Origin: Eubacteriaceae bacterium
GTDB lineage: Bacteria; Bacillota; Clostridia; Eubacteriales; Eubacteriaceae
Length of the DNA stretch: 64,000 nucleotides
Direction of reading: 5' to 3'
NCBI GenBank assembly: GCA_012522805.1
Contig: JAAYJS010000035.1
Coordinates: 23,356-87,355, forward strand
The notes under the pieces are model-generated. The model made no database searches, was not told the origin of the DNA, and saw only the letters and a program-made list of their open reading frames with translations. How positions within the stretch are numbered: the stretch's first letter is position 1; the number at the start of each line of letters is the position of its first letter. Below, piece after piece: positions 17,350 to 26,333 of this stretch. The position numbers and the translations under genes are program-made.

Positions 17350-17943
17350 TTGGAAAAGAATAAAAAGTTATACGGAAAAGATTTGATCACAATAGGTATT
17401 TACACAGCAATCTATTTTGTAATCAATTTTGCTTTTATGCTGGCTGGAATGATTCCTGTTATGTGGATTCTGATGCCCGCCTTAATTGCTTTGTTTACAG
17501 GAATACCCTACTTGATGATATGCTTAAAAGTTCAAAAAACCGGTGCAATCTTCATTATGGGGGCAATTACGGTATTGATATATTATGCAACAGGACAGTT
17601 CACAACGGTTATTCTTGTGACATTTGCAATAGGTTGTATATTGGCGGAAATTACCAGAAAAGTCTTGGGATATGGGAGTTTTAAAGGAAACACCTTATCT
17701 TTTGCTTTCTTTTCGTTTGGAATGCTCGGTTCGCCGCTGCCTATATGGTTATTTAAGGAATCATTCTTTAAACATATTGCAGAAGTTGGAATGCCGCCGG
17801 AATATATAAATACTTTAAATCAATTTACGTCACCTTATGTTTTAGCCAGTGTTATTATTTTAATACCGATTTGTTCGATTTTAGGAGCTTTCTTTGCTAA
17901 AAAGATATTGAAAAAACGATTTTCAAAGGCAGGAATCCTATAA
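17350..17943 (+). CDS. MptD-family putative ECF transporter S component
   Basis: 197 residues, about six hydrophobic segments (e.g. IGIYTAIYFVINFAFMLAGM, LMPALIALFTGIPYLMICLK, GAIFIMGAITVLIYYATG). S components bind the substrate and dock onto the EcfT-EcfA motor. The family (MptD/Trep_Strep type) has no settled ligand. Start is TTG 17350, seven bases after TGAGG (17338-17342). Its stop touches the ATG of the EcfT gene, so the three ECF genes are clearly co-translated. Confidence 0.82.
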   Translation: MEKNKKLYGKDLITIGIYTAIYFVINFAFMLAGMIPVMWILMPALIALFTGIPYLMICLKVQKTGAIFIMGAITVLIYYATGQFTTVILVTFAIGCILAEITRKVLGYGSFKGNTLSFAFFSFGMLGSPLPIWLFKESFFKHIAEVGMPPEYINTLNQFTSPYVLASVIILIPICSILGAFFAKKILKKRFSKAGIL

Positions 17944-18615
17944 ATGTGTGAAAGTAAATTTAAATTAGATGCAAGAGCAGGATTATTTCTGCTCTTCGTC
18001 TTAAATTTTGCTGTTTTCAGTGTATCATCAGTCGTAGCATTAGGACTACTCTTGCTCTGGAGTGCTATTTACGGAATTTACAAAAAATATTACACAGCAA
18101 CGATTAAATTTGCATTGGTATACATAGCATCAGTTTTAGCGAATTTTTTTATTTTACCTAAGTGTCCCGGCGTCATTGCCATATCTTTTGCAGTTTTATT
18201 GATTTATGCCTTGAAGATACTACCTATTGCATTGTTTGGATATGTGTTTGCTAAAACAACGACATTGCAAGAACTGACAGCTTCTTTGAGAAAAATACAC
18301 TTTCCTGAAAGTATCATTACCGGCTTGTCAATTACACTTAGATATTTCCCGGCACTAAAGGAAGATTACTATCAAACTCGAGATGCCATGAAACTCAAAA
18401 ACATGAGTTTCATTGAAAAAATGAGCGGCCTTGTGATCACTACAATAACGCGTGCGTCCATGAACATAGAAGATTTATCTTTAGCCGCCACAGTTAGAGG
18501 AATTGACAATCCTATCAAAAAAAGCTCTATGACCACTGTACATATAAAAAAGGGTGATATTTTTGTGTGTTTAGTATCTGTGCTTTACTATTTTTTGATC
18601 TGCAAAGAATTTTAA
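17944..18615 (+). CDS. ecfT: ECF transporter transmembrane (T) component
   Basis: 223 residues of the CbiQ/EcfT family: hydrophobic N-terminal part and a cytoplasmic coupling helix region with RYFPALKEDYYQTRDAMKLK (~135-154) and ATVRGIDNP (~182-190), the two conserved Arg-containing motifs (A-R-G type) that contact the ATPases. ATG 17944 follows immediately on the S-component stop codon. The duplicated ATPase gene begins 12 bases after its stop. Confidence 0.88.
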   Translation: MCESKFKLDARAGLFLLFVLNFAVFSVSSVVALGLLLLWSAIYGIYKKYYTATIKFALVYIASVLANFFILPKCPGVIAISFAVLLIYALKILPIALFGYVFAKTTTLQELTASLRKIHFPESIITGLSITLRYFPALKEDYYQTRDAMKLKNMSFIEKMSGLVITTITRASMNIEDLSLAATVRGIDNPIKKSSMTTVHIKKGDIFVCLVSVLYYFLICKEF

Positions 18616-18627
18616 AGGATGAACGCC

Positions 18628-20016
18628 ATGATTGAACTGAAAAATATTTCTTATTCTTACCATAAAGAAAAGGAAATCATCAAGGATTTAAATATCAATA
18701 TAAGAGCCGGAGAGTGTATCTTATTTTGTGGCAAAAGCGGCTGTGGTAAAACAACTATCGGCAGGATTATCAATAATCTCATTCCTCAGTTTTATGAAAA
18801 CGGCTATATGTCGGGCGATGTATGGATAGACAACCAAAACACAAAGAACATTGAAATGTATGAACTTTCAAAATGGATGGGAACAGTTTTTCAAAATCCG
18901 AAGACCCAATTTTTTCATACAAATTCAAATGCAGAGATAGTATTTGGGTTGGAAAATAGCGGCATGGAACCGGAAACCATTCGGAACAGATATGATGAAG
19001 CGATAAAAGAATTGAATATTGAAAAACTCACAGACAGAAATATGTTTTCAATGTCAGGGGGTGAAAAGCAAATTATAGCTTTTGCTTCCGTTTATGCAAT
19101 GAATCCGAAGATTTACATTTTAGACGAGCCGACAGCGAATATAGATAAAAAAGCGATTCTTAAAATCGAAGAGATAATAAAAAAACTTAAAAAAATGGGA
19201 CATACCGTCATCATATTTGAACATCGATTGTATTTTTTAAGAGATGTAGTAGACAGGGTTTTTTATGTAGAAAAAGGTGTTGTCGATAAAGAGTTTTCAA
19301 CGGATGCTTTCTTCAACTTAGATGACAAAATCAGAATGAATATGGGACTAAGATCATTAAAAATTCCAAGTTTGAAAAAGTTTGATCATGGGTATCGAAA
19401 CAACCGTCTTTTAGAAATTCGAAATTTATCTTGTCAATATGGCAACAAAACAATTTTTAAGAATTTGAACTTGTCAGTAAATGCCGGAGATATAGTCGGG
19501 ATTGTAGGCGACAACGGCGTAGGGAAAACAACTTTAGTAAGATGTATTGCAGGTCTTCATACAGAGTCAAAAGGAACGATCCAATTAGATCATGAAACTC
19601 TGAACAGAAAGAAGCGACAAAATATTTCATCTATGGTGATGCAGGATGTCAATTATCAACTTTTCAAAGACAGTGCATTAGAAGAATGTTGTTTGGGAAA
19701 CAACTGTACACAAAAAGAAAGCGATGTTGTATTAAGGAAATTGGACTTGAATGATTTTAAAGAATTGCATCCGATGGTACTGTCTGGAGGACAAAAACAA
19801 AGGCTGGTTATTGCGAATGCTGTCCTATCGGATAAGAAAATTTTGATTTTTGATGAGCCAACATCCGGCTTGGATTATTTTGGAATGATAGCCGTATCCA
19901 AACAGTTAAAGAAACTGAGTGAAAAAGGTCATTATATTTTTCTTGTTTCACATGATGTGGAGTTTATCAATGAGGTTTGTACAAAAATTTACGAGCTGAA
20001 AAATGAACCCAATTAA
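18628..20016 (+). CDS. ecfA: ECF transporter ATPase, fused A1-A2 (two ABC domains)
   Basis: 462 residues carrying two complete ABC ATPase domains in one chain. Domain 1: Walker A GKSGCGKTT (~34), signature MSGGEKQ (~139), Walker B IYILDEPT. Domain 2: Walker A GDNGVGKTT (~291), signature LSGGQKQ (~388), Walker B ILIFDEPT. It powers the ECF transporter with the upstream T and S proteins. I chose ATG 18628 because AAAGGA (18614-18619) is at proper distance, while the ATG at 18619 overlaps it. Last gene of the TetR-led operon; no clear terminator directly after it. Confidence 0.92.
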   Translation: MIELKNISYSYHKEKEIIKDLNINIRAGECILFCGKSGCGKTTIGRIINNLIPQFYENGYMSGDVWIDNQNTKNIEMYELSKWMGTVFQNPKTQFFHTNSNAEIVFGLENSGMEPETIRNRYDEAIKELNIEKLTDRNMFSMSGGEKQIIAFASVYAMNPKIYILDEPTANIDKKAILKIEEIIKKLKKMGHTVIIFEHRLYFLRDVVDRVFYVEKGVVDKEFSTDAFFNLDDKIRMNMGLRSLKIPSLKKFDHGYRNNRLLEIRNLSCQYGNKTIFKNLNLSVNAGDIVGIVGDNGVGKTTLVRCIAGLHTESKGTIQLDHETLNRKKRQNISSMVMQDVNYQLFKDSALEECCLGNNCTQKESDVVLRKLDLNDFKELHPMVLSGGQKQRLVIANAVLSDKKILIFDEPTSGLDYFGMIAVSKQLKKLSEKGHYIFLVSHDVEFINEVCTKIYELKNEPN

Positions 20017-20348
20017 GAAGATTTGTTTTAAAAACAAGAGGGCTAAAGAGCGTTCCTTATTATCTATGAACAAAATGATACGAGCAGTAACAGCTGTAAA
20101 GCTTACTGTTTTTTAAATATAAAGGGAGCATATAAAAATAGGAGAGCGGCTGAACTTTTCGGTCGTCGGTGTACGTGACCGTTTAACTAAAACGAGAGAA
20201 ACAAGGTTAATTCGATATAAGAGATCAAGGAAATGAGGTCAATGGACCGCCTCTTGTGGCAGTAGTTGTAAAATAGTAATTGCCGAAATAGATGGCAATA
20301 AAGGCGAATGATGACATTAAGAATTAGAATTTATAGAGGAGCAAGAAC
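20017..20348 (+). other. intergenic, no gene recognised
   Basis: AT-rich sequence with stop codons in all frames. A small inverted repeat ATTGCC/GGCAAT lies at about 20280-20299 without a T tract. Nothing else is supported; it may hold the promoter of the hydrolase gene. Confidence 0.4.
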
Positions 20349-21110
20349 ATGAACATTCATGAATATGGCAAAGAACATAAAAAAGTCATCGTGCTCATCC
20401 ATCCGTCACTGGTTATGTGGGATTATTTTGAGCATGTTATTCCGCTGCTAGAAAACGATTGTCATATCATTGTTCCGGCTTTACCGGGCTATGATCAAGA
20501 GAAACCCTGTGATGACTTCACAAGTGTAGAAAAAATTGCAGAGGAACTGATAGGGGTGTTCATTAAAAATAAAATTGACGCTATCGATGTTCTGTATGGG
20601 TGTTCCATGGGTGGGAGTATCGTTTTGAAAATGCTCAGCAGTCAAAAAATCTTGGTAAAAAATGCAATTTGCGATGGTGGGATTACACCGTACAACTTAC
20701 CTTGGATTGTGACGCGGTTGATTGCAGTCAGGGATTTTTTGATGATTTGTATTGGGAAAATCGGTGGACTTAAACTTCTTGAGAAAGTATTTTCAACGGA
20801 TGAATACAGTGAAGAGGACTTAAAATACATTTTCAATGTCCTAGACTTTGCGAGTTATCAAACCATCTGGCGAACTTTTGAATCATGCAATAATTATTCA
20901 ATGCCAAGGAAAATGCCCGCGTATCAAGGAAAACTTGAGTACTGGTATGGGGAAAAAGAGGAAAAATACCGAGCGTGGGATATCAAATATGTGGAGAAGG
21001 CTTTTCCTCATACAGAGTTCATCAAATTAAAAAATAGAGGACATGCCAGCATGGCACCTTTGTATCCGCAAGAAATGGCAGAGCGGTTGATGGCCTTATC
21101 GGATAGCTGA
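20349..21110 (+). CDS. alpha/beta-fold hydrolase
   Basis: 253 residues. Oxyanion-side motif LIHPSLVMWDYF near residue 16-27, nucleophile elbow YGCSMGGS (Ser at ~88), and a C-terminal KNRGHAS containing the likely catalytic His (~237). The catalytic acid is not certain. ATG 20349 is preceded by GAGGAG. Substrate unknown. It lies 332 bases after the ECF operon in the same direction and has the same AT-rich composition, so it may have been acquired with it; an esterase acting on an imported chelate is one speculative reading. A strong terminator follows at 21192. Confidence 0.85.
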   Translation: MNIHEYGKEHKKVIVLIHPSLVMWDYFEHVIPLLENDCHIIVPALPGYDQEKPCDDFTSVEKIAEELIGVFIKNKIDAIDVLYGCSMGGSIVLKMLSSQKILVKNAICDGGITPYNLPWIVTRLIAVRDFLMICIGKIGGLKLLEKVFSTDEYSEEDLKYIFNVLDFASYQTIWRTFESCNNYSMPRKMPAYQGKLEYWYGEKEEKYRAWDIKYVEKAFPHTEFIKLKNRGHASMAPLYPQEMAERLMALSDS

Positions 21111-21191
21111 ATTCCAGTTTATCGGGAATAAAATAAAACTGAGTATAATGAAAAATAAAAACCTATCGATAATAAAGAAACACAAAATTTA

Positions 21192-21226
21192 AAGGTGGTT
21201 AGAGTTAAATCTAACCGCCTTTTTGT
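21192..21226 (+). terminator. terminator after the hydrolase
   Basis: AAGGTGGTTAGA (21192-21203) pairs with TCTAACCGCCTT (21210-21221, one G-T pair) and is followed by TTTTGTTT. Confidence 0.85.
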
Positions 21227-21374
21227 TTGCAAAAAAGTAGGAGGGAATGCGAAACAAGAGTAATTAAAACCTTTTAGAGATTGTAAAACAAGGTGTTCTA
21301 TATGGCGTAGGGAGTGTTGAAAGCTATTAAAGGTTGTAGAAAACAATCAAAGATATAATTTTAGAAGTTGCTGA

Positions 21375-21671
21375 AGTATTTATGATAACAATCCTCAAGT
21401 TTCAGCTTATGCCAAGTTTGACGATGGGCGAGAACAATTTGACAGCATTGCTGATACAGACATCTTAAGCAAAGGATAAAAACGAAGACTATTTTGAAAA
21501 ACCGGAAGGAAAGTTGAGATCATAGGCAGATGAAATGGTTATAGAAAACGTCCGGTGAATGATAAGTTTTTTGATTCCGGTTGGCATGGATATGGTAGTA
21601 TAAATATGGACTTCATAAAAGAAACCAAAAATAGATTGGAAAGTGCGGAGATTTTTGAGTATAAAAAATGA
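21375..21671 (+). pseudogene. decayed gene in three frames, function unknown
   Basis: Three consecutive + strand segments read as protein but in different frames: 21375-21479 (DNNPQVSAYAKFDDGREQF…), 21475-21558 (DKNEDYFEKPEGKLRS, stop, ADEMVIENVR) and 21534-21671 (KRPVNDKFFDSGWHGYGSIN…ESAEIFEYKK). Composition is typical of a soluble acidic protein, and the pieces follow one another without large gaps, so one gene with two frameshifts and a nonsense codon is the simplest explanation. I do not recognise the family. The rest of 21227-21872 shows no gene. Confidence 0.5.
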
Positions 21672-21872
21672 TATCCTTTGATGATGAGAAATTGAAGTGC
21701 CAACAGGTACTTTATCAAAGGAGAAATAATGGAGAATGGGTTATGATTTCTTAAAATAATCAAGGACTTTATTCATTATATGGATTTATAAAAATATATC
21801 CAATGCTTGACACATGGATGTATAGAAAATACAATGGGCTTGTACTGAAATGTTTTCAATAAAGGAAGAGAA

Positions 21873-24800
21873 ATGGCAGCAAAATTCACACATTTACATG
21901 TTCACAGCGAATTTTCGTTGTTGGACGGATTCGGACAAATCGATCGCATCGTGGCGGAAACCAAAAAACTGGGGATGGACAGCATCGCCATTACCGACCA
22001 TGGGGTGTTATTTGCTGCGGTTTCCTTTTATAAAGAGTGTTTAAAACAGGGTATTAAGCCGATTATCGGATCGGAAGTTTACGTGGCGCCCCGCTCCTTA
22101 ACTCAAAAGGAAGGGGAATTGGATAAAAACCTCTACCACTTAATTTTATTGGCGGAAAACAATACCGGTTATAAAAATTTGTCAAAAATTGTTTCGGAAA
22201 GCTTTATTCACGGGTTCTATTACAAACCCCGTGTGGATTACGAATTGCTCCGCGCCCACAGCGAAGGCATTATTTGCCTTTCCGCCTGTATTGCCGGGGA
22301 AATCCCCCAATTGTTGTTACAAAATGAAAAGGAAAAGGCGGAGGAGAAATGTCACCTCTATCGGGATATTTTCGGTCCGGACAACTTTTTCTTGGAAATA
22401 CAAGACCACAGGCTTCCCGAAGAAGTATTAGTAAATAAAGAGCTGATTCATTTAGCTCGAAAATTGGACATTCCCTTGGTGGCGACCAACGATGCCCATT
22501 ATATACATCGCGACGACGCGGAAGCCCACGACATCTTACTTTGCATCCAAACCGGAACCACCGTCGAGGAAGAAAAGCGCATGCGTTTCCCCAACGACGA
22601 ATTTTATATTAAATCTCCTGAGGAAATGGCGGCTTTGTTCATCGATGTGCCGGAAGCCATTACCAACAGCAGGGTGATTGCCCGGCGCTGTGAGGTCAGT
22701 TTCGACTTGGAAACCTCCCACTTGCCGGAATTTGAATTACCACCCGGAGTCAGCGATTCTCAAACCTATTTAAAAGCCTTATGCGAAGAAGGGTTGTCCA
22801 GACGTTACGGGAAACACCCGGGGGAAGAAGTCCTCTCCCGAATGGAGGAGGAACTCTCCACCATCCACAACATGGGTTTCGATAATTATTTTTTAATTGT
22901 CTGGGACTTTATCAAATACGCCAAGGACAGGGGCATTATGGTGGGGCCGGGCAGAGGATCCGCAGCGGGTTCTTTGGTTTCCTACTTATTGGACATCACA
23001 ACCTTAGATCCTCTCAAATATCAATTGCTTTTTGAGCGATTTTTAAACCCCGAACGCATCACCTTACCGGATATAGATGTCGACTTTTGCTACGAGCGCA
23101 GACAGGAAGTCATCGATTATGTAACCGAAAAATACGGAGACGACCATGTGGCGCAGATCATCACCTTTGGAACCCTAGCGGCGCGGGCCGCAGTTCGAGA
23201 TGTGGGGCGGGTCATGAATATGCCCTACAACGAAGTGGATAGGGTAGCCAAGGAAATACCCATGCATGCCGGCGTTGTGATGACGGTCGAAAAAGCAAAA
23301 AAAGAAAATCCGACGCTCCTTAGAATGGAGGAAGAAGATCGACAAATAGCCAAGTTACTGAAAAATGCCGAATCTTTACAAGGGCTCAGTCGTCATGCCT
23401 CCACCCATGCGGCGGGTGTGGTTATATCCGACAAACCCTTAACGGAATACGTACCCTTGTATCGCAATGGCGATATCATCACCACCCAATACCCCATGGG
23501 CTTGCTGGAAGACTTGGGTTTGATTAAAATGGACTTTCTGGGGTTGCGAACCTTAACCGTTATTCGCGATGCCGTGGAAAATATACGTTATAATCAACAA
23601 GAAATCATCGATATCGACGCGTTATCCTACGAAGATTACGAGGTGTACGACATGCTGTCTAAGGGCGATACCTTGGGGGTTTTCCAATTGGAAAGCAGCG
23701 GGATGATTGCCTTTATGAAGGAGTTGACACCTCAAAATTTCGAGGATATCGTCGCGGGTATTTCCCTGTATCGACCGGGACCCATGGACCAAATACCTCG
23801 ATACTTGGCAAATAAAAATAACCCGGAGGCTATTCAATACGATCACCCTCTGTTGGAGCCGATCCTGGACGTCACCTATGGCTGTATGGTCTATCAAGAA
23901 CAGGTCATGCAAATTTTTAGAAATTTGGCCGGCTTTTCTTTAGGGCGCTCGGATTTGGTACGCCGGGCTATGTCTAAAAAGAAAGAGGACGTCATGCTCA
24001 ATGAAGGCAACGCCTTTATTTACGGCGAAGTCGACGAGCAGGGCAAAGTGATTACCCCCGGGGCTATCCGACGCGGTGTCCCGAAGGAAGTAGCGGAAAA
24101 AATCCTATCGGAGATGATGGATTTCGCCAAGTACGCTTTTAACAAATCCCATGCAGCCGCTTATGCGGTCATCGCTTTTCAAACAGCATGGCTGAAATGC
24201 CACTACCCTGTAGAGTTTATGGCAGCTTTGATGTCCTCGGTAATGGATGACGAAAAAAAGGTCTCCAAATACATCGACGATTGTCGCAAGATGCGCATTC
24301 CCGTGCAGCGTCCCAATATCAATAAAAGTTATTTTAAATTTACAGTTGACGGTCATCGCATTCTCTTCGGCTTGGGCGCGATCAAAGGACTGGGTAAAAA
24401 CGCCATCGATGCCATCATAACCGCACGCAAGGAGGAAGGTCCCTTTAAAAGTTTTGGAGATTTTTGCAGACGTGTCGATCTGAAAGCGCTGAACAAGAAA
24501 AATGTAGAAGGCTTGATCAAATCCGGTGCCTTCGATTTTACGACCGTGCCCAGAGGGGATATGCTACTGGGTTACGACACCATCATGGACCGTGTCGTAC
24601 AAGAAAAAAAGGACAAATTGGCGGGTCAAATCTCTTTGTTGGATTTAAATCCTCAAATCAAAAAAGAGATGGAGGAGGATAACTTCCCCACCACATTGCC
24701 CTTGTCCAAAGACAAAATTTTGGTCATGGAAAAAGATGTCTTGGGTATTTATATCAGTGGACATCCCCTAGATCGGTACAAATCTTTACTGGTTCGCAGA

Positions 24801-25358
24801 ACGAATTTAACCAGCAATTTGTTGGACAGTTTAGAAGATTTAACGGCAACGGGTATCCGAGATGGAGACAGAGTCTCCGTCGGCGGCATTATATATCATA
24901 TTAAAAAACAATTAACCCGTACCGGCAATCTCATGGCATTTTTGACCTTAGAAGATTTGTATGGAAAAATGGAAGTCGTGGTGTTTCCCAATACCTACAG
25001 TCAATACCGCGGTTTTATCAAAGAGGGCGATGTCGTCCTTCTACGTGGAAAAATTAATTACAATGAAGAGATGAACATTTCTATTATCGCCGAGAACATG
25101 CAACCTTTGGTGACAGAACAACAGGAGGCTACTCAGAAAAAACTTTGGATACAATTGGAAAACAAAAACAAAGACGGTCCCTTTCATGCGGTTACGACAA
25201 TTTTAAGTCATTATCCGGGCAACACCCCGGTGATCATTTACCTCTCAGAGGAAAAGCAAAAATTGGCTGCCCCAAAAAAATTATGGGTTAATTTGGATTC
25301 AAAAGTACGTGAGGCTTTGTCCGATGCTATCGGAGACAAGAATGTGGAGGTTCAATAA
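21873..25358 (+). CDS. dnaE: DNA polymerase III alpha subunit
   Basis: 1161 residues, normal for Firmicute DnaE. N-terminal PHP domain begins FTHLHVHSEFSLLDG (~5-19). Polymerase palm: VGPGRGSAAGSLVSY (~357) and PDIDVDF (~398-404), carrying catalytic aspartates. Helix-hairpin-helix region ~790-860 and an OB-fold near 990-1070 (GGIIYHIKKQLTRTGNLMAFLTLEDLYG). ATG 21873 follows AAAGGAAGAG. Its TAA overlaps the ATG of pfkA, giving the dnaE-pfkA-pyk order seen in many Firmicutes. GC content returns to that of the core genome here, marking the right edge of the AT-rich region. Confidence 0.97.
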   Translation: MAAKFTHLHVHSEFSLLDGFGQIDRIVAETKKLGMDSIAITDHGVLFAAVSFYKECLKQGIKPIIGSEVYVAPRSLTQKEGELDKNLYHLILLAENNTGYKNLSKIVSESFIHGFYYKPRVDYELLRAHSEGIICLSACIAGEIPQLLLQNEKEKAEEKCHLYRDIFGPDNFFLEIQDHRLPEEVLVNKELIHLARKLDIPLVATNDAHYIHRDDAEAHDILLCIQTGTTVEEEKRMRFPNDEFYIKSPEEMAALFIDVPEAITNSRVIARRCEVSFDLETSHLPEFELPPGVSDSQTYLKALCEEGLSRRYGKHPGEEVLSRMEEELSTIHNMGFDNYFLIVWDFIKYAKDRGIMVGPGRGSAAGSLVSYLLDITTLDPLKYQLLFERFLNPERITLPDIDVDFCYERRQEVIDYVTEKYGDDHVAQIITFGTLAARAAVRDVGRVMNMPYNEVDRVAKEIPMHAGVVMTVEKAKKENPTLLRMEEEDRQIAKLLKNAESLQGLSRHASTHAAGVVISDKPLTEYVPLYRNGDIITTQYPMGLLEDLGLIKMDFLGLRTLTVIRDAVENIRYNQQEIIDIDALSYEDYEVYDMLSKGDTLGVFQLESSGMIAFMKELTPQNFEDIVAGISLYRPGPMDQIPRYLANKNNPEAIQYDHPLLEPILDVTYGCMVYQEQVMQIFRNLAGFSLGRSDLVRRAMSKKKEDVMLNEGNAFIYGEVDEQGKVITPGAIRRGVPKEVAEKILSEMMDFAKYAFNKSHAAAYAVIAFQTAWLKCHYPVEFMAALMSSVMDDEKKVSKYIDDCRKMRIPVQRPNINKSYFKFTVDGHRILFGLGAIKGLGKNAIDAIITARKEEGPFKSFGDFCRRVDLKALNKKNVEGLIKSGAFDFTTVPRGDMLLGYDTIMDRVVQEKKDKLAGQISLLDLNPQIKKEMEEDNFPTTLPLSKDKILVMEKDVLGIYISGHPLDRYKSLLVRRTNLTSNLLDSLEDLTATGIRDGDRVSVGGIIYHIKKQLTRTGNLMAFLTLEDLYGKMEVVVFPNTYSQYRGFIKEGDVVLLRGKINYNEEMNISIIAENMQPLVTEQQEATQKKLWIQLENKNKDGPFHAVTTILSHYPGNTPVIIYLSEEKQKLAAPKKLWVNLDSKVREALSDAIGDKNVEVQ

Positions 25359-26314
25359 TGAAAATAGGCATTTTAACGAGTGGTGGCGATGCACCGGGTA
25401 TGAATGCAGCGTTGAGAGCTGTGGTCCGCACTGCTGTGTATCACAATATTCCCATTTACGGAATTAACAACGGGTATGCAGGTTTGTTGGAAAAGGATAT
25501 TATTCCGCTTACGGTTTATTCAGTTGCAAATATCATTCAATTGGGTGGCACCATACTCAGATCCTCCCGTTCAGAATTTTTTCAAACGGTTACGGGACAA
25601 AAAACCGCCACCCGTATATTAGAAGAGTACGGCATCGATCATTTAGTGGTCATCGGCGGCGACGGCAGTTTAAAAGGTGCCATGGCCTTGAAAGAACTGG
25701 GCGTCAATGTGATGGGAATACCCGCTACCATCGACAACGATTTCGGCGCCAGCGATTTTAACATCGGCTTTGATACAGCGGTGAATACGGCTATCGACGC
25801 CATCAGTAAAATCAGAGATACCACTTACAGCCATAATCGGATCAATGTGGTGCAGGTGATGGGCAGAAAATGCGGCGATATCGCTTTGTACGCCGGCTTT
25901 TCCGTCGGTGCCGAGATCGTCATTGTACCGGAAGTGGAATATGACTTCGAAGATATCTGTAACACCTTGTTAAGAGGCAAGGAAAGAGGAAAAATGCACA
26001 ACATTGTTATGTTGGCGGAAGGGAGAGGTTCTTACAGAGATTATATTGTTCCCATAGAAGAGAGAACCCGGGTCACGACCAGAGGAACCAATTTAGGGTA
26101 TATTCAAAGAGGTGGATCGCCCTCTCATTACGATAGAAACATAGCGGGTAACATGGGCTACCACGCCGTCGAAGCTATCATCAAAAATCAAAGTGGCGGT
26201 GTCATTGTGAAACGCAACGGAAATTACATCAATATGCCCCTAGAAGAGGCTTTGGAAGTGCCGAAGGTTTTCAATAAAGATCTATACGATAAAATAAGAA
26301 TCTTGTCTATTTAA
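25358..26314 (+). CDS. pfkA: ATP-dependent 6-phosphofructokinase
   Basis: 318 residues. Phosphorylates fructose 6-phosphate in glycolysis. The phosphoryl-donor loop reads GGDGSLKGA (~101-109) with Gly where PPi-dependent enzymes carry Asp, and PATIDNDFGAS replaces the PPi-type PKTIDND; both indicate ATP use. MGRKCGDIAL (~168) and the R-containing effector region EERTRVTTRGTNLGYIQRGGSPS are present. ATG overlaps the dnaE stop by one base (TAATG), so translation is coupled. pyk follows after 19 bases. A separate PPi-type enzyme is encoded convergently downstream. Confidence 0.96.
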   Translation: MKIGILTSGGDAPGMNAALRAVVRTAVYHNIPIYGINNGYAGLLEKDIIPLTVYSVANIIQLGGTILRSSRSEFFQTVTGQKTATRILEEYGIDHLVVIGGDGSLKGAMALKELGVNVMGIPATIDNDFGASDFNIGFDTAVNTAIDAISKIRDTTYSHNRINVVQVMGRKCGDIALYAGFSVGAEIVIVPEVEYDFEDICNTLLRGKERGKMHNIVMLAEGRGSYRDYIVPIEERTRVTTRGTNLGYIQRGGSPSHYDRNIAGNMGYHAVEAIIKNQSGGVIVKRNGNYINMPLEEALEVPKVFNKDLYDKIRILSI

Positions 26315-26333
26315 ATGCAGATTAAGGAAGAAT

